This document shows positions 16,811 to 25,664 of a DNA stretch of 64,000 nucleotides, piece by piece (within the stretch, counting starts at the first letter, position 1; each line of letters starts with the position of its first letter). The stretch lies in assembly GCA_905199225.1 (NCBI GenBank), contig CAJKFS010000006.1:1-64000 (forward strand), in the 5' to 3' direction. A program made the translations under genes and the position numbers. This DNA comes from an uncultured Collinsella sp. Lineage in GTDB: Bacteria; Actinomycetota; Coriobacteriia; Coriobacteriales; Coriobacteriaceae. The notes under the pieces were generated by a model that saw nothing but the letters and a program-made list of their open reading frames with translations, had not been told where the DNA came from and did no database searches.

Positions 16811-18016
16811 CTACTTGACCTCGATGAGCTCATACTCGCTCGTGCCCAGGCCGATCTTTTCGGCGTGCGCGATGCACACGCGCCAGTCGGTGTCGGGATG
16901 TGTGATGCAGAAGGGGTCACGCGCCTGCTCGCCCTCCAGATGCTCGTGGTTATGCTCCATCTTGGTCGCGCTATCGGTGAGCTCGGTGTTGGGCAGCGGC
17001 TCGGATGCCATGACGGCATCGGCGCAGGCCTGGTCGATGGCGACCGGGTCGAAGCTCGCGAACATGCCGATATCGTTGACGATAGGCGTGTCGTTTTCGG
17101 GATGGCAATCGCAGTTGGGGCTGATATCCATGGCAAGCGAGATATGGAAGCTGGGACGATCCTGGACAACGGCCTTGGTGTACTCGGCAATCTTACAGTT
17201 GAGCACATCGGCCGCGGCCTCATAGCCGGGCTTGATGGCGTCCTGGTTGCATGCCGCAATGCAGCGTCCGCAGCCCACGCAGCGATCGTGGTCGATGGCA
17301 GCCACGTGCACCGTGCGAGTAGCGCCGCTGGCAAGCTCGCGCTCGCGGGTGTCGTCGAACGAGATAGCGTTGTGCGCGCAGATCTTTTCGCAGGCACGGC
17401 AGCCAACGCAGTGCTCGGTCGCGACGTTCGGCTTGCCGGCGGCATGCTGCTCCATCTTGCCGGCGCGACTGCCGCCACCCATACCCAGGTTCTTCATGGC
17501 GCCGCCAAAACCGGCCTGCTCATGGCCCTTAAAGTGGGTGAGGCTAATCACGATATCGGCATCCATGAGCGCCTGACCGATCTTGGCCTCGTGCACGTAC
17601 TCGCCGCCCTCGACCGGGACGAGCGCCTCGTCGGTGCCCTTGAGGCCATCGGCGATGATGACCTGACAACCCGTGGCATACGGGGTAAAACCGTTCTGGT
17701 AGGCGGTATCGATGTGCTCGAGCGCGTTTTTGCGGCTACCGACATAGAGCGTGTTGCAGTCGGTGAGGAAGGGTTTGCCACCCAGCTCCTTCACGACATC
17801 CGCGACGGCGCGGGCGTAGTTGGGGCGCAAAAAGCTCAGGTTGCCCAGCTCGCCAAAGTGAATCTTGATGGCGACGAACTTGTTCTCAAAGTCGATCTGC
17901 TCAATACCGGCGTGACGGATGAGACGCTTGAGCTTGTCGAGCTGGCTCTCGCGAGCATGCGTGCGCAGGTTGGTGAAGTACACCTTAGCGGGTGCTGCGG
18001 GTGCAGTTGCGGTCAT
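16811..18016 (-). CDS. DUF362 protein with two 4Fe-4S clusters
   Basis: 401 residues. A DUF362 domain (about 10-185, including FVAIKIHFGELGN and ISLTHFKGHEQAGFGGAMKNLGMG) is followed by a bacterial ferredoxin domain with two CxxCxxC motifs (CVGCRACEKICAHNAI and CVGCGRCIAACNQDAI). Such proteins are common in anaerobes and presumed to be cytosolic iron-sulphur redox proteins; no reaction is established. It is a single-gene unit with its own terminator. A strong alternative start is not seen. Confidence 0.88.
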   Translation of the reverse strand: MTATAPAAPAKVYFTNLRTHARESQLDKLKRLIRHAGIEQIDFENKFVAIKIHFGELGNLSFLRPNYARAVADVVKELGGKPFLTDCNTLYVGSRKNALEHIDTAYQNGFTPYATGCQVIIADGLKGTDEALVPVEGGEYVHEAKIGQALMDADIVISLTHFKGHEQAGFGGAMKNLGMGGGSRAGKMEQHAAGKPNVATEHCVGCRACEKICAHNAISFDDTRERELASGATRTVHVAAIDHDRCVGCGRCIAACNQDAIKPGYEAAADVLNCKIAEYTKAVVQDRPSFHISLAMDISPNCDCHPENDTPIVNDIGMFASFDPVAIDQACADAVMASEPLPNTELTDSATKMEHNHEHLEGEQARDPFCITHPDTDWRVCIAHAEKIGLGTSEYELIEVK

Positions 18017-18100
18017 AGATATATCCCCTCGGTCTATATGGCGTTACCGACATAAGAGGATGGTACCCGCTGAAGTAGGGTCAAAGTCAAGCACGGCGCC

Positions 18101-18129
18101 TAGTCATTGGGGACGTTCTTAAATGACTA
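18101..18129. repeat. 29-bp palindromic repeat (family H, copy 2)
   Basis: Identical over all 29 bases to 9597-9625. It ends 5 bp before the stop codon of the ABC permease gene, as the other copy lies next to the stop of its neighbour. Confidence 0.75.
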
Positions 18130-18134
18130 GGTGG

Positions 18135-19340
18135 CTAGGCGCGGGATTTGGCGCGTGCGAGGGCCAGGCCTGCGGCGGAGATGGCTGCGGCGAAGAGCAC
18201 GGTGACGCCTAGGTCGCAGGCGATGTCGCCCAGCGCGGCAGACGTCAGGTCCGACGAGAGCGCCTTGCCGATCGCGTCGTTCACCCAATACGTCGGCACA
18301 AAGTGCGCCACCGTCTGCACGGCCGAGCCCATGAGCGACAGCGGCATCCAGGCGCCGCCCAAAAACGTCATGAGCATGCCGAGCAGGTTGCCCACACCGT
18401 TGAGCAGCTCCTCGCGCGCGCCCAGGCTCGACAGCGTAAAGCCAACGGCCAGCGGCGTGCACGCCAGGGCAAACGTTGCCGCCAGCGCCAGGCACACGCG
18501 ACCCACGCCGACCTCGGCAACCGCGCTGGCAAAGCCCACGACGCTCATCATGCTCGACACGAGCCAGATGCAGACGGTGAGCACGGCGGCGGCCGCGAAC
18601 ACAGCGAGCGAACGCTGGCGCTCAGAGACCGGGCTGGCATCCATGCGGCGCACGCGCTCGGGCTCGTTCATGCCCGAGAACACCAGTCCCACCGACACGA
18701 TGACCGACGAGATGATCGCGTACGCGCCAAAGTTGAAGTACGACTCGAGCGTGGTAGCAGCAGTCGAGTCGACCTTGACCTGCTCGATCTGGACCTCCGC
18801 GCGCTTTGCGGCAGCGTGCTCGGCGGCCCTTGCGACGTCACCGTTGGAGGCAGCTGGTTCAAGCGCCGCCGCAGCGCCCGCGAGCGAGATCCAGCGCGAG
18901 GCCTCGGCAGACGAGAGCGCCGCCGCCATGGTGCCGGAACCGTAGGCCACGTCGAGCTTGGGCAGGGCTTCCCCCGCACGGGCGGCTGCAACAAGGTCGT
19001 CCTCGAACCCCTCCGGGATAAAGAACACGCAGTCGGCGCTGCCCTTGGCACTGTTGCTCTTGGAGAGCGCATCGGCAAGGTCGTACGCGTCGTCGCCGAT
19101 GCCCGTGACCAGGTCAAAGCGTGAGCCCAGGTGCTTGGTAAGCGCCCGCGAAAGGTCGCTATTGTCGCGGTCGACCACGATCACGTTGGTGTCGTAGGGC
19201 TTGTACTCGGTAAGCTGCGACGAGTTCCAGCTCACCGAAGCCGCGATGAATACGCCCATGAGCGAGATGAACACCGTATAGATGAGCAGGTAGAACGGGT
19301 GCGCCAGTGCCATGCGAAGCGCGGTCTTAAAGGTGCTCAT
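18135..19340 (-). CDS. ABC-2-type transporter permease
   Basis: 401 residues with the ABC-2 exporter plan: an N-terminal membrane segment, a large extracellular domain (about 45-210), then five or six C-terminal segments. Together with the next permease and the ATPase it forms a heterodimeric exporter, in the style of antimicrobial-peptide or lipid efflux pumps of gram-positives. The ATG at 19340 is used because of the GGAAGGAG site; it overlaps the 3' end of the upstream permease by 14 bp. Substrate unknown. Confidence 0.85.
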   Translation of the reverse strand: MSTFKTALRMALAHPFYLLIYTVFISLMGVFIAASVSWNSSQLTEYKPYDTNVIVVDRDNSDLSRALTKHLGSRFDLVTGIGDDAYDLADALSKSNSAKGSADCVFFIPEGFEDDLVAAARAGEALPKLDVAYGSGTMAAALSSAEASRWISLAGAAAALEPAASNGDVARAAEHAAAKRAEVQIEQVKVDSTAATTLESYFNFGAYAIISSVIVSVGLVFSGMNEPERVRRMDASPVSERQRSLAVFAAAAVLTVCIWLVSSMMSVVGFASAVAEVGVGRVCLALAATFALACTPLAVGFTLSSLGAREELLNGVGNLLGMLMTFLGGAWMPLSLMGSAVQTVAHFVPTYWVNDAIGKALSSDLTSAALGDIACDLGVTVLFAAAISAAGLALARAKSRA

Positions 19341-20514
19341 AGCGGCTCCTTCCAAAGATCAGCGTAGCGGCGGCGACAAACACCAGGGCCATGAGGACCA
19401 GCGCGCCAGCGCAAACGACAAAGGGGCCCAGGCCCTCAAAGAAATACAGGCGATTGAACATGTCGCAGATGAGCTTGACGGGGTTGAGCCAGCACTCGAC
19501 CGGACAAGCGCGGGCGACGTCGTCGGCAAGCGCCATCGCCGGCTCGCCGTAGAGGCCGGCGAACAGGGCGCACGTGGTAGCAAAGCCCGTAAGGATGCCG
19601 GACTTGGACGCCTTGCCGCCTTTAACGGGAAGCGTACCCACAAAGAATCCCAGGCCCGTGGCGGCAAGCGCGGAAGCGGCGGCACCCACCAGACACAGCC
19701 CCTCGCGCCCGCCAAAGTCGACGCCCACGACCAGACGCACGTAGCCGATCGCGATCGTCATCGAAGCAAAGGAAACCAGCCACGAGCCCACAAAGATACC
19801 GACCAGCGACGCCGTCTTGGAAAGACCGCCCACGCAGCGGCGCGCGCCAAGGCCAGACAGATTGGGCTGCAGGTCGACGACGCTCAAGGCGGCAAACTCG
19901 GCAGACATCATCGCGACCAGGCCAAAGAGCGCGTAGTAGTAGATGACCGTGCCATCGGGCGCGGTGCGTGTTAGGCTTACGCGGCGGGTGCCGCCCTTGA
20001 GCGACAGGGCGCGCGCAACCGCCTCCGGGTCGGCGAGCGCCGCCGGGTTGTCCTGAGCAATATGGCGCATGAGCTCGGCATTTTGTGTATACGAGCTTGC
20101 CACCGTCTCCAGGATGCTGCGATCGGTGAGCACCGATGTGGCGCGCGAGCTGTCGTAGCTCGATAACAGCGTGAGTTTGGGCGTGCCCGCGTCGTCGACC
20201 GTATAGATGCCCGCGACCTCGCCGGCCTTAAGCGCACGGTTCGCATCGGCTGCGTCGTCGCACTCGTGGATCTCGAGCAGCTGGTCGTCGCCTGCCTTGG
20301 CAAGCGAAGCGGCCACGTCCTTAAAGGTCGAGGCATCCCAGGCCTCGTCCGCCACGACGGCAACCGGCACCGGGTCGACTGTGCCGTCGGAGCTGAGGTT
20401 CGCAAACATAAACATGAACATCGTGGAAAGCGCGATGGGAAAGACCGCGCCCCAGACCCACGTACTCGGCCGACGCAGCAGCGTCTTGACCGTAATGATG
20501 ATGGTGTTGAACAT
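19327..20514 (-). CDS. ABC-2-type transporter permease
   Basis: 395 residues with the same plan as its neighbour: N-terminal segment (WVWGAVFPIALSTMFMFMFA), an extracellular domain of about 170 residues, then six segments. Related to but clearly distinct from the downstream permease, consistent with a heterodimer. It lies 9 bp after the ATPase gene, in the order ATPase-permease-permease. Confidence 0.85.
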   Translation of the reverse strand: MFNTIIITVKTLLRRPSTWVWGAVFPIALSTMFMFMFANLSSDGTVDPVPVAVVADEAWDASTFKDVAASLAKAGDDQLLEIHECDDAADANRALKAGEVAGIYTVDDAGTPKLTLLSSYDSSRATSVLTDRSILETVASSYTQNAELMRHIAQDNPAALADPEAVARALSLKGGTRRVSLTRTAPDGTVIYYYALFGLVAMMSAEFAALSVVDLQPNLSGLGARRCVGGLSKTASLVGIFVGSWLVSFASMTIAIGYVRLVVGVDFGGREGLCLVGAAASALAATGLGFFVGTLPVKGGKASKSGILTGFATTCALFAGLYGEPAMALADDVARACPVECWLNPVKLICDMFNRLYFFEGLGPFVVCAGALVLMALVFVAAATLIFGRSRYEHL

Positions 20515-20523
20515 AGCTGCCCC

Positions 20524-21462
20524 CTAGTCGCGCAGCTCGCGGCCGGTGATCTCGAGGAACACGTCGTTGAGGGTCGGCGGCTCGCTCCACACGCGGCCGA
20601 GCGCCACGTCGGCGGCGCGCAGCGTGTCGAGGATGTCGACCAGGCTGTGCGGGCTCGCTTCGCAGGTGCAGACGAGCTCGCCGCCGGAAAGCTCAACCGA
20701 AAGCACGTGCTCGAGGGCGCGCAGCCGCTCGACCGTGGCGGGCTCGACGGCGCCGACCTCGACGGTCACGCGCTCGCCCATCTGAATCATGCGCTTGAGC
20801 TCGTCGTTGGTGCCCTGCGCCAGCACGCGGCCGCCGTCCATGATCATGATGCGGCTGCAAATCTGCTCGACTTCCTCCATGTAATGACTGGTGTACACCA
20901 CCGTGGCGCCCTCGTCGCGCAGGCGGCAGATGCCCTCCAGGATGGCGTTGCGGCTCTGCGGGTCGACCGCCACCGTGGGTTCGTCAAAAAAGATGAGCTC
21001 GGGCTTGTGCGCGATGCCGCAGGCAATGTTGAGACGACGCTCCAGGCCGCCCGAGAGCTTGCCGGGGCGGAACTTGGTAAAGTCGCCCAGGCCGACAAAG
21101 TCGATCGCCTCGTCCACCAGCGCGCGGCGGCGCTTGAGGTCGTTGACGTAGAGACTGCAGAAATAGTCGATATTCTCGCGCACGGTGAGCTCGTCGAACA
21201 CCGCCACCTGCTGCGGCACCACACCGATGCGGCGCTTGAGGTCGTAGCGGGCGGGCGTCATGCGCTCGCCGAACAGCTCGATGGCGCCCTTGTCGTAGGC
21301 GAGCAGCTGTAGGATGCAGTTGATGGACGTGGTCTTGCCCGAGCCGTTGGGGCCCAGCAGGCCAAAGATCTCGCCGGGAGCGATACTCAGGTTAAAGTGG
21401 TCGAGCGCAATAAGGTCGTCGTAGCGCTTAACGAGGTTTTCGACGTGGACGATGTCTGTCAT
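20524..21462 (-). CDS. ABC transporter ATP-binding protein of the exporter
   Basis: 312 residues. Walker A GLLGPNGSGKTTSI, the Q loop, signature LSGGLERRLNIACG (a variant of LSGGQ with Leu in place of Gln), Walker B LIFFDEPTVAVDPQ and the switch His in VYTSHYMEE are all visible, followed by a C-terminal regulatory region typical of drug/antibiotic exporters. The ATG at 21462 has AGAAGGG upstream; the open frame is longer. Divergent from the histidine kinase gene across about 200 bp, so one regulator could serve both. Confidence 0.9.
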   Translation of the reverse strand: MTDIVHVENLVKRYDDLIALDHFNLSIAPGEIFGLLGPNGSGKTTSINCILQLLAYDKGAIELFGERMTPARYDLKRRIGVVPQQVAVFDELTVRENIDYFCSLYVNDLKRRRALVDEAIDFVGLGDFTKFRPGKLSGGLERRLNIACGIAHKPELIFFDEPTVAVDPQSRNAILEGICRLRDEGATVVYTSHYMEEVEQICSRIMIMDGGRVLAQGTNDELKRMIQMGERVTVEVGAVEPATVERLRALEHVLSVELSGGELVCTCEASPHSLVDILDTLRAADVALGRVWSEPPTLNDVFLEITGRELRD

Positions 21463-21660
21463 GAGGCGGCCCTTCTGTTGCTTGCGGCCCGGTACGACTT
21501 CATCATCGCAGGAGCTGACGGCGCGCACCAGTGAGCTTTGTCACGAGTGCGGGGCTTGGTCGCGTGGCCCGCTGACGCGACCGCCCCGCCGCGTGGGAGG
21601 AATGTCACGGTTGCTCTGAGTGGCGCCTCCCCCGTGCGCGGCATCGCGTGCAATACCCGT

Positions 21661-22806
21661 ATGAACAGGCTATTCGACAAATCGATCGTACTGGCGTGCT
21701 GCATCGCAGCCGCCACGGGCCTTGCTGTGGATGTTCGCCTGGTCGCGGCGTTTTGCCTTGGCGTTGTCATCGCCTCGCTGGCCGAGGTCGCGCAGGGAGA
21801 ACGCGCCCGTCGCGGCAGCGAGGCCGGCAGCTACGCCTACGTCATCGCGGCTGTCTTCGTGCCGCCGTTTGTGCCGTTCGCACCTCTCGCCCTCTATGAC
21901 ATCGCGCGGCGCGTGCGCTGTGAACGCATCTGGCCCGCGCTGGCGATTGGCTCCGTGTTTGCCTGCGCACTTGCCACGGACCTTCGCTGCGGCGCGCTCA
22001 CCACCCGAACGCTGTTGCTAACCGCCATCCTTTCGGTCGCCGCCACGTTGCTGTCACTGCGCACCGCGCAGCTGGAGCGCGAACAGGAACGCATGCGTCG
22101 CACCCGCGACAAGCTGCAAGAACGCGCCCTGGCACTCGAGGCACGCAACCGCGACCTCGCCGACCGCCAGGACTACGAAGTCGAGCTCGCGACGCTCGCC
22201 GAACGCGCCCGCATCGCGCGCGAGATCCACGATAACGTGGGCCACCAGCTCACGCGCGCCTCACTGCAGGCCGAAGCCCTACGCGTGGTCCACGCCGACG
22301 AGCCTGGCGTCGCCGCCGATTTCGCCGACGTCAAATACACCGTTGACGAGGCGCTCCAGCTCGTGCGCGCCAGCGTCCACGCGCTCAACGACAATGCGGC
22401 CAACCTCTCCGTGCAGCTCGAACGCATCGTCGAAGGCGCGCGCTCGGACAGCGGTCCGCAGATTGAGCTTGAGGTTTTGGCCGAGCATGCGCCCGCCAAC
22501 GTCGCCAACTGCTTTGCGGCGGTGCTGCGCGAGGCGCTTTCCAACGCCATGCACCACGCCCATGCCAAAACCATTACCGTGCGGTGCATGGAGCATCCAT
22601 CGTTTTACCAGCTCATCGTTACCGATGATGGCGCAGACGCGACCCCGGCGAGCAGCAGCAACGTCGCAGAAGGCATGGGGCTCGTCTCCATGCGCGAGCG
22701 CGTCGAGGCGCTTGGCGGAACCTTCACCGCCGGCCTGCGCGCCGGCGCCCCCGGCTGGCGCGTGTTTGCCACCGTCCCCAAACAGCAAGGAGATGACGCC
22801 CGATAA
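21661..22806 (+). CDS. NarL-type sensor histidine kinase
   Basis: 381 residues: four or five N-terminal membrane segments (about 8-130), a coiled coil with many Arg/Glu (about 130-175), a HisKA_3 dimerisation domain with the phospho-accepting His in REIHDNVGHQLTR, and an HATPase domain (VLREALSNAMHHAHA N box; DDGAD; GMGLVSMRERVEALGG). It should phosphorylate the LuxR-type regulator downstream, but that partner is broken. The ATG lacks a clear ribosome site; the frame is open for 41 codons upstream, so the start is uncertain. Confidence 0.85.
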   Translation: MNRLFDKSIVLACCIAAATGLAVDVRLVAAFCLGVVIASLAEVAQGERARRGSEAGSYAYVIAAVFVPPFVPFAPLALYDIARRVRCERIWPALAIGSVFACALATDLRCGALTTRTLLLTAILSVAATLLSLRTAQLEREQERMRRTRDKLQERALALEARNRDLADRQDYEVELATLAERARIAREIHDNVGHQLTRASLQAEALRVVHADEPGVAADFADVKYTVDEALQLVRASVHALNDNAANLSVQLERIVEGARSDSGPQIELEVLAEHAPANVANCFAAVLREALSNAMHHAHAKTITVRCMEHPSFYQLIVTDDGADATPASSSNVAEGMGLVSMRERVEALGGTFTAGLRAGAPGWRVFATVPKQQGDDAR

Positions 22807-23432
22807 GGCTCATAGTTGTCGACGACGACCTCTTGGTAGTCGATTCGCTCAAGATTATCCTGGGCGCCCAGCCGTAGATCGAAGTGGTGGGCACCGGAGC
22901 CGACGGCAACGACGCGGTGGCACTCTACGCCGAACTCGCACCCGATATCGCGCTGCTCGACATTCAGATGCCAGGGCGCGACGGCCTTTCGGCGGCGCGC
23001 GAAATCCTTGAGCACGACCCCGCGGCACGCGTGGTGTTTCTGACGACATTCTCGGATGACGAGTACATTGTGTCGGCGCTCAAGCTGGGCGCCCGCGGTT
23101 ACCTGATCAAGACCGATGTCGCCGCCATTCCGCCAGCGTTGGCGCAGGTCATGGATGGCAAACGCGTGCTCGAGGGCAAGGCAATCGAAGATGTTGACTT
23201 TGACGGAATGGGCGACAAGACGGGCACGCCCCGCCGGCCCGCAGCCTTTGCCAGCCTGACCGACCGCGAGTTCGAAGTCGCCGAGCTCATCGCCCGCGGC
23301 CTCGATAACAAGGAGATTGCCGCCACGGCTTATATGGGAGAAGGCACGGTGCGCAACCACATCAGCTCGATCCTGGCCAAAATGGGCCTGCGCAACCGCA
23401 CCCAAATCGCCATCGCCTACCTGCGAGGGTAA
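22803..23432 (+). pseudogene. LuxR-type response regulator with lost start codon and in-frame stop
   Basis: The receiver begins in this frame as IRLIVVDDDLLVVDSLKIIL, but its first codon is ATA where ATG is expected, and codon 25 is TAG (22875-22877, after GAQP). Downstream everything is intact: phospho-acceptor Asp in IALLDIQMPGRDG, Lys in YLIKTD, and the LuxR HTH (LTDREFEVAELIARGLDNKEIA). At the kinase/regulator junction the sequence CGATAAGG would give the usual 4-bp ATGA overlap if it were CGATGAGG. A GTG at 22884 could start a product lacking strand 1 and the acidic pocket. Two independent lesions argue for a real pseudogene. Confidence 0.8.
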
Positions 23433-23492
23433 TTACCCAACGGCCGACCGCTCCGGCATAGCAAAATGGCTGCCATCGATTTAATGCCATTT

Positions 23493-23646
23493 CAAAACTA
23501 TGCCGGTTTACGGGGCTAAACTCAGGACCCCCATCCATACCCGCGTTTTCTGCAAAATGACGGCTCGTCTACCTGCGGTTTTATTTTCACGCTTTTCGGT
23601 ATGGTTGGGGATCCGGAATCCGGCCCCGTAAACCGGCATAGTTTTG
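23493..23646. repeat. long palindrome C1 of a tandem array
   Basis: 154 bp with perfect 24-bp arms (CAAAACTATGCCGG + TTTACGGGGC and inverse). The interior carries the motifs shared by all three units: CCATACC near the left, TCTACCTGCGGTTTTATTTT in the middle, GTATGG near the right. The left arm can also pair with CCGGCATAG upstream at about 23453, giving an alternative shorter hairpin. Confidence 0.8.
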
Positions 23647-23739
23647 TTCGAGCGACCACGTCAAGTGTCTCCGAAAGCCGCTTCAAGCCAAAAACGATCC
23701 GTTTTTCTCCGTCCCCAAGGAATCAGCCGGAACCGCCCG

Positions 23740-23897
23740 CCACGAAATCGGCGCATCTACTACGTTTGACTCGACACCCCTGACCATACCCGCTTTTCAT
23801 GCAAAATCGCAGGCGTTCTACCTGCGATTTTTATTTCGCATTACTTGCCATGGTTGAGGGTAGCAGCCTAAACGTAGTAGATGGGCCCATTTCGTGG
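23740..23897. repeat. long palindrome C2 of a tandem array
   Basis: 158 bp with 28-bp arms of unrelated sequence (CCACGAAATC...CTACTACGTTT and inverse, three mismatches), but the same interior core: CCATACCCGCTTTT, hairpin GCAGG-CGTTCTA-CCTGC, TTTTTATTTCGCA and CCATGGT. The spacer before it (about 23647-23739) resembles the spacer after it, both containing a CCGTTTT-CTCCGTCC-like block. Confidence 0.8.
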
Positions 23898-23992
23898 CAG
23901 ACGAGTCACGCGGCGGCCCTCGCGAGGCCAAAATGACCCGTTTTCCTCCGTCCTTGGGGTGATCAAGGGCTGTTACGGATATGATGCTATTT

Positions 23993-24146
23993 CAAAACTA
24001 TGCCGGATTACGGGGCTAATGTCAGGGCCCTCATCCATACCTTCATTTTTTGAAAAACGGCAGGCTATCTACCTGCGGTTTTGTTTTTGCGATTTTCCGT
24101 ATGGTCGAAGGTTCGCTATCTAGCCCCGTAATCCGGCATAGTTTTG
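23993..24146. repeat. long palindrome C3 of a tandem array
   Basis: 154 bp, with perfect 24-bp arms like those of C1 except that the T in the left arm (CCGGTTTACGG) is A here (CCGGATTACGG) and the right arm has the compensating change. Interior hairpin GCAGG-CTATCTA-CCTGC. No ORF in 23433-24221; the region consists of this array. Confidence 0.8.
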
Positions 24147-24221
24147 TTCGCAGCGGCTTAACCGCGCGTTCACGCGCGGGGCCGGTGGGGCATTTTTGCC
24201 CCACCGGCCCCTGTTCCAGCG

Positions 24222-24563
24222 CTATTCCGGCTTGGTTTCTACCGTGGGAGTCTTATCCGCCGCAACTGGAGTACGGGCGGTGTCCATAGTCAGGCAGTGT
24301 TTGGGGCAGCTTTCGATACACTCGCCGCACACTACGCAGGCATACGGATCGATCGACCACGTTCCGCCCTTGCGATCGACCGCGAGCGCGCCCGCCGGGC
24401 AGCGACGCGCGCACATGCCGCAGCAAATGCACACGTCCATGTCGTTAACGATGTGCCCGCGCAGGCGCTCGGGCGCCGCGAGCCTCTCCTGCGGATAGCA
24501 CACCGTTACCGGCTGCTTGACCATAGAACCCAAGGCCGTCTTGGCAAATGTCAGCAAACTCAT
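24222..24563 (-). CDS. echF: Ech hydrogenase ferredoxin-like subunit EchF
   Basis: 113 residues with two 4Fe-4S motifs, CICCGMCARRCPAGAL and CVVCGECIESCPKHCL, as in EchF/NuoI. It should pass electrons from reduced ferredoxin to the small subunit. Last gene of the hydrogenase operon, 7 bp after echE. A short Lys/Pro/Val tail follows the second cluster. Confidence 0.88.
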   Translation of the reverse strand: MSLLTFAKTALGSMVKQPVTVCYPQERLAAPERLRGHIVNDMDVCICCGMCARRCPAGALAVDRKGGTWSIDPYACVVCGECIESCPKHCLTMDTARTPVAADKTPTVETKPE

Positions 24564-24570
24564 GCCGCGC

Positions 24571-25659
24571 CTACCTTTCCGTGCAGCTAATGCAGGGGTC
24601 GATGGTCAGGATAATCATGGGAACGCTGGCAAGGAGTACGCCCTGCAGCGCACGCGTCAGACCCGCCAAGTTCTGCGACGTCGGCGTGCGCACGCGGAAA
24701 CGGTCCAGGTTCTTGGTGCCGTTGCCGCGCACATAGTAATACGCCTCGCCGCGCGGCTGCTCAATCACAACCTCGCCGCGCGCGCCGTCGGCCGGTGTGA
24801 GCTTGGTACGCCCGCCGATGCCGTCGTGCGGAATCTTGCCGACAAGCTCCTTGATAATGTCCATGGCCTGCGTGACCTCGGCGCAACGCACCTGGCAGCG
24901 GGCATAGCAGTCGCCATCGGTAGCAACGATGGGCTCAAATGCAGCCAGGTCCGCATAGGCACCGTCACCGAACATGCGCACGTCGTAATCCACGCCCGAG
25001 GCGCGGCCGAACGGGCCGACCATCGAAAGCTCCAGTGCATCTTTCTTGCTGATCACGCCCACGCCATGCAGGCGCTCGCCGCAGCTGGCGTCGTCCAAAA
25101 ACGTATGCACCAGGGTCTCGTAGTCGGGGCGCATGGTGTCGAGCGTCTGGACAATGCCCGCCAGCTCGGAGTCCTCAATGTCGTGCTTAAGGCCGCCGAT
25201 CTCGTTAATCGAAAGGATCACGCGGCCGCCGCAGGTGCTCTCGAAGATCTTGAGAATCTGCTCGCGCAGGGTCCACGACCGATAGAACAGCGCCTCAAAG
25301 CCAAAGGCATCGGCGAGCAGGCCCAGCCACAGCAGATGCGAGTGGATGCGCGAAAGCTCGTGCAAAATGGTGCGGATATACTGCACGCGGCCGGGCACCT
25401 CGATGTCGAGCATGCGCTCGCAGGCGCTGGCATAGCCGCAGCTGTGTCCCACGGCGCAGATGCCGCAGATGCGCTCGGCGATGTAGCCAAACTGGTGCAT
25501 GTCACGCTTTTCGGTGAGCTTCTCGAGTCCGCGGTGCACAAAACCGATCTGCGGAATTGCCTCGATGACGCGGTCGTCCTCGATCACCAGGTCCAGATGA
25601 AGCGGCTCGGGCAGCACCGGGTGCTGCGGGCCAAACGGAATGACGGAGCGATGAGCCAT
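24571..25659 (-). CDS. echE: Ech [NiFe]-hydrogenase large subunit EchE
   Basis: 362 residues. Both nickel-binding CxxC motifs are present: ERICGICAVGHSCGYA near residue 65 and DPCISC at the extreme C terminus. The chain ends only three residues after the last Cys, so there is no C-terminal extension to be cleaved by a maturation protease, as in some Ech enzymes. Presence of both motifs separates it from NuoD and supports active H2 chemistry. Maturation genes (hyp) are not in the window. Confidence 0.92.
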   Translation of the reverse strand: MAHRSVIPFGPQHPVLPEPLHLDLVIEDDRVIEAIPQIGFVHRGLEKLTEKRDMHQFGYIAERICGICAVGHSCGYASACERMLDIEVPGRVQYIRTILHELSRIHSHLLWLGLLADAFGFEALFYRSWTLREQILKIFESTCGGRVILSINEIGGLKHDIEDSELAGIVQTLDTMRPDYETLVHTFLDDASCGERLHGVGVISKKDALELSMVGPFGRASGVDYDVRMFGDGAYADLAAFEPIVATDGDCYARCQVRCAEVTQAMDIIKELVGKIPHDGIGGRTKLTPADGARGEVVIEQPRGEAYYYVRGNGTKNLDRFRVRTPTSQNLAGLTRALQGVLLASVPMIILTIDPCISCTER

Positions 25660-25664
25660 GGACC

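Noticed and set aside
22875..22877. TAG read through as an amino acid (recoding) in the response regulator
   Set aside because: Other genes end normally at TAG, the hydrolase break is TAA, and the regulator also lacks its start codon; mutation is simpler.
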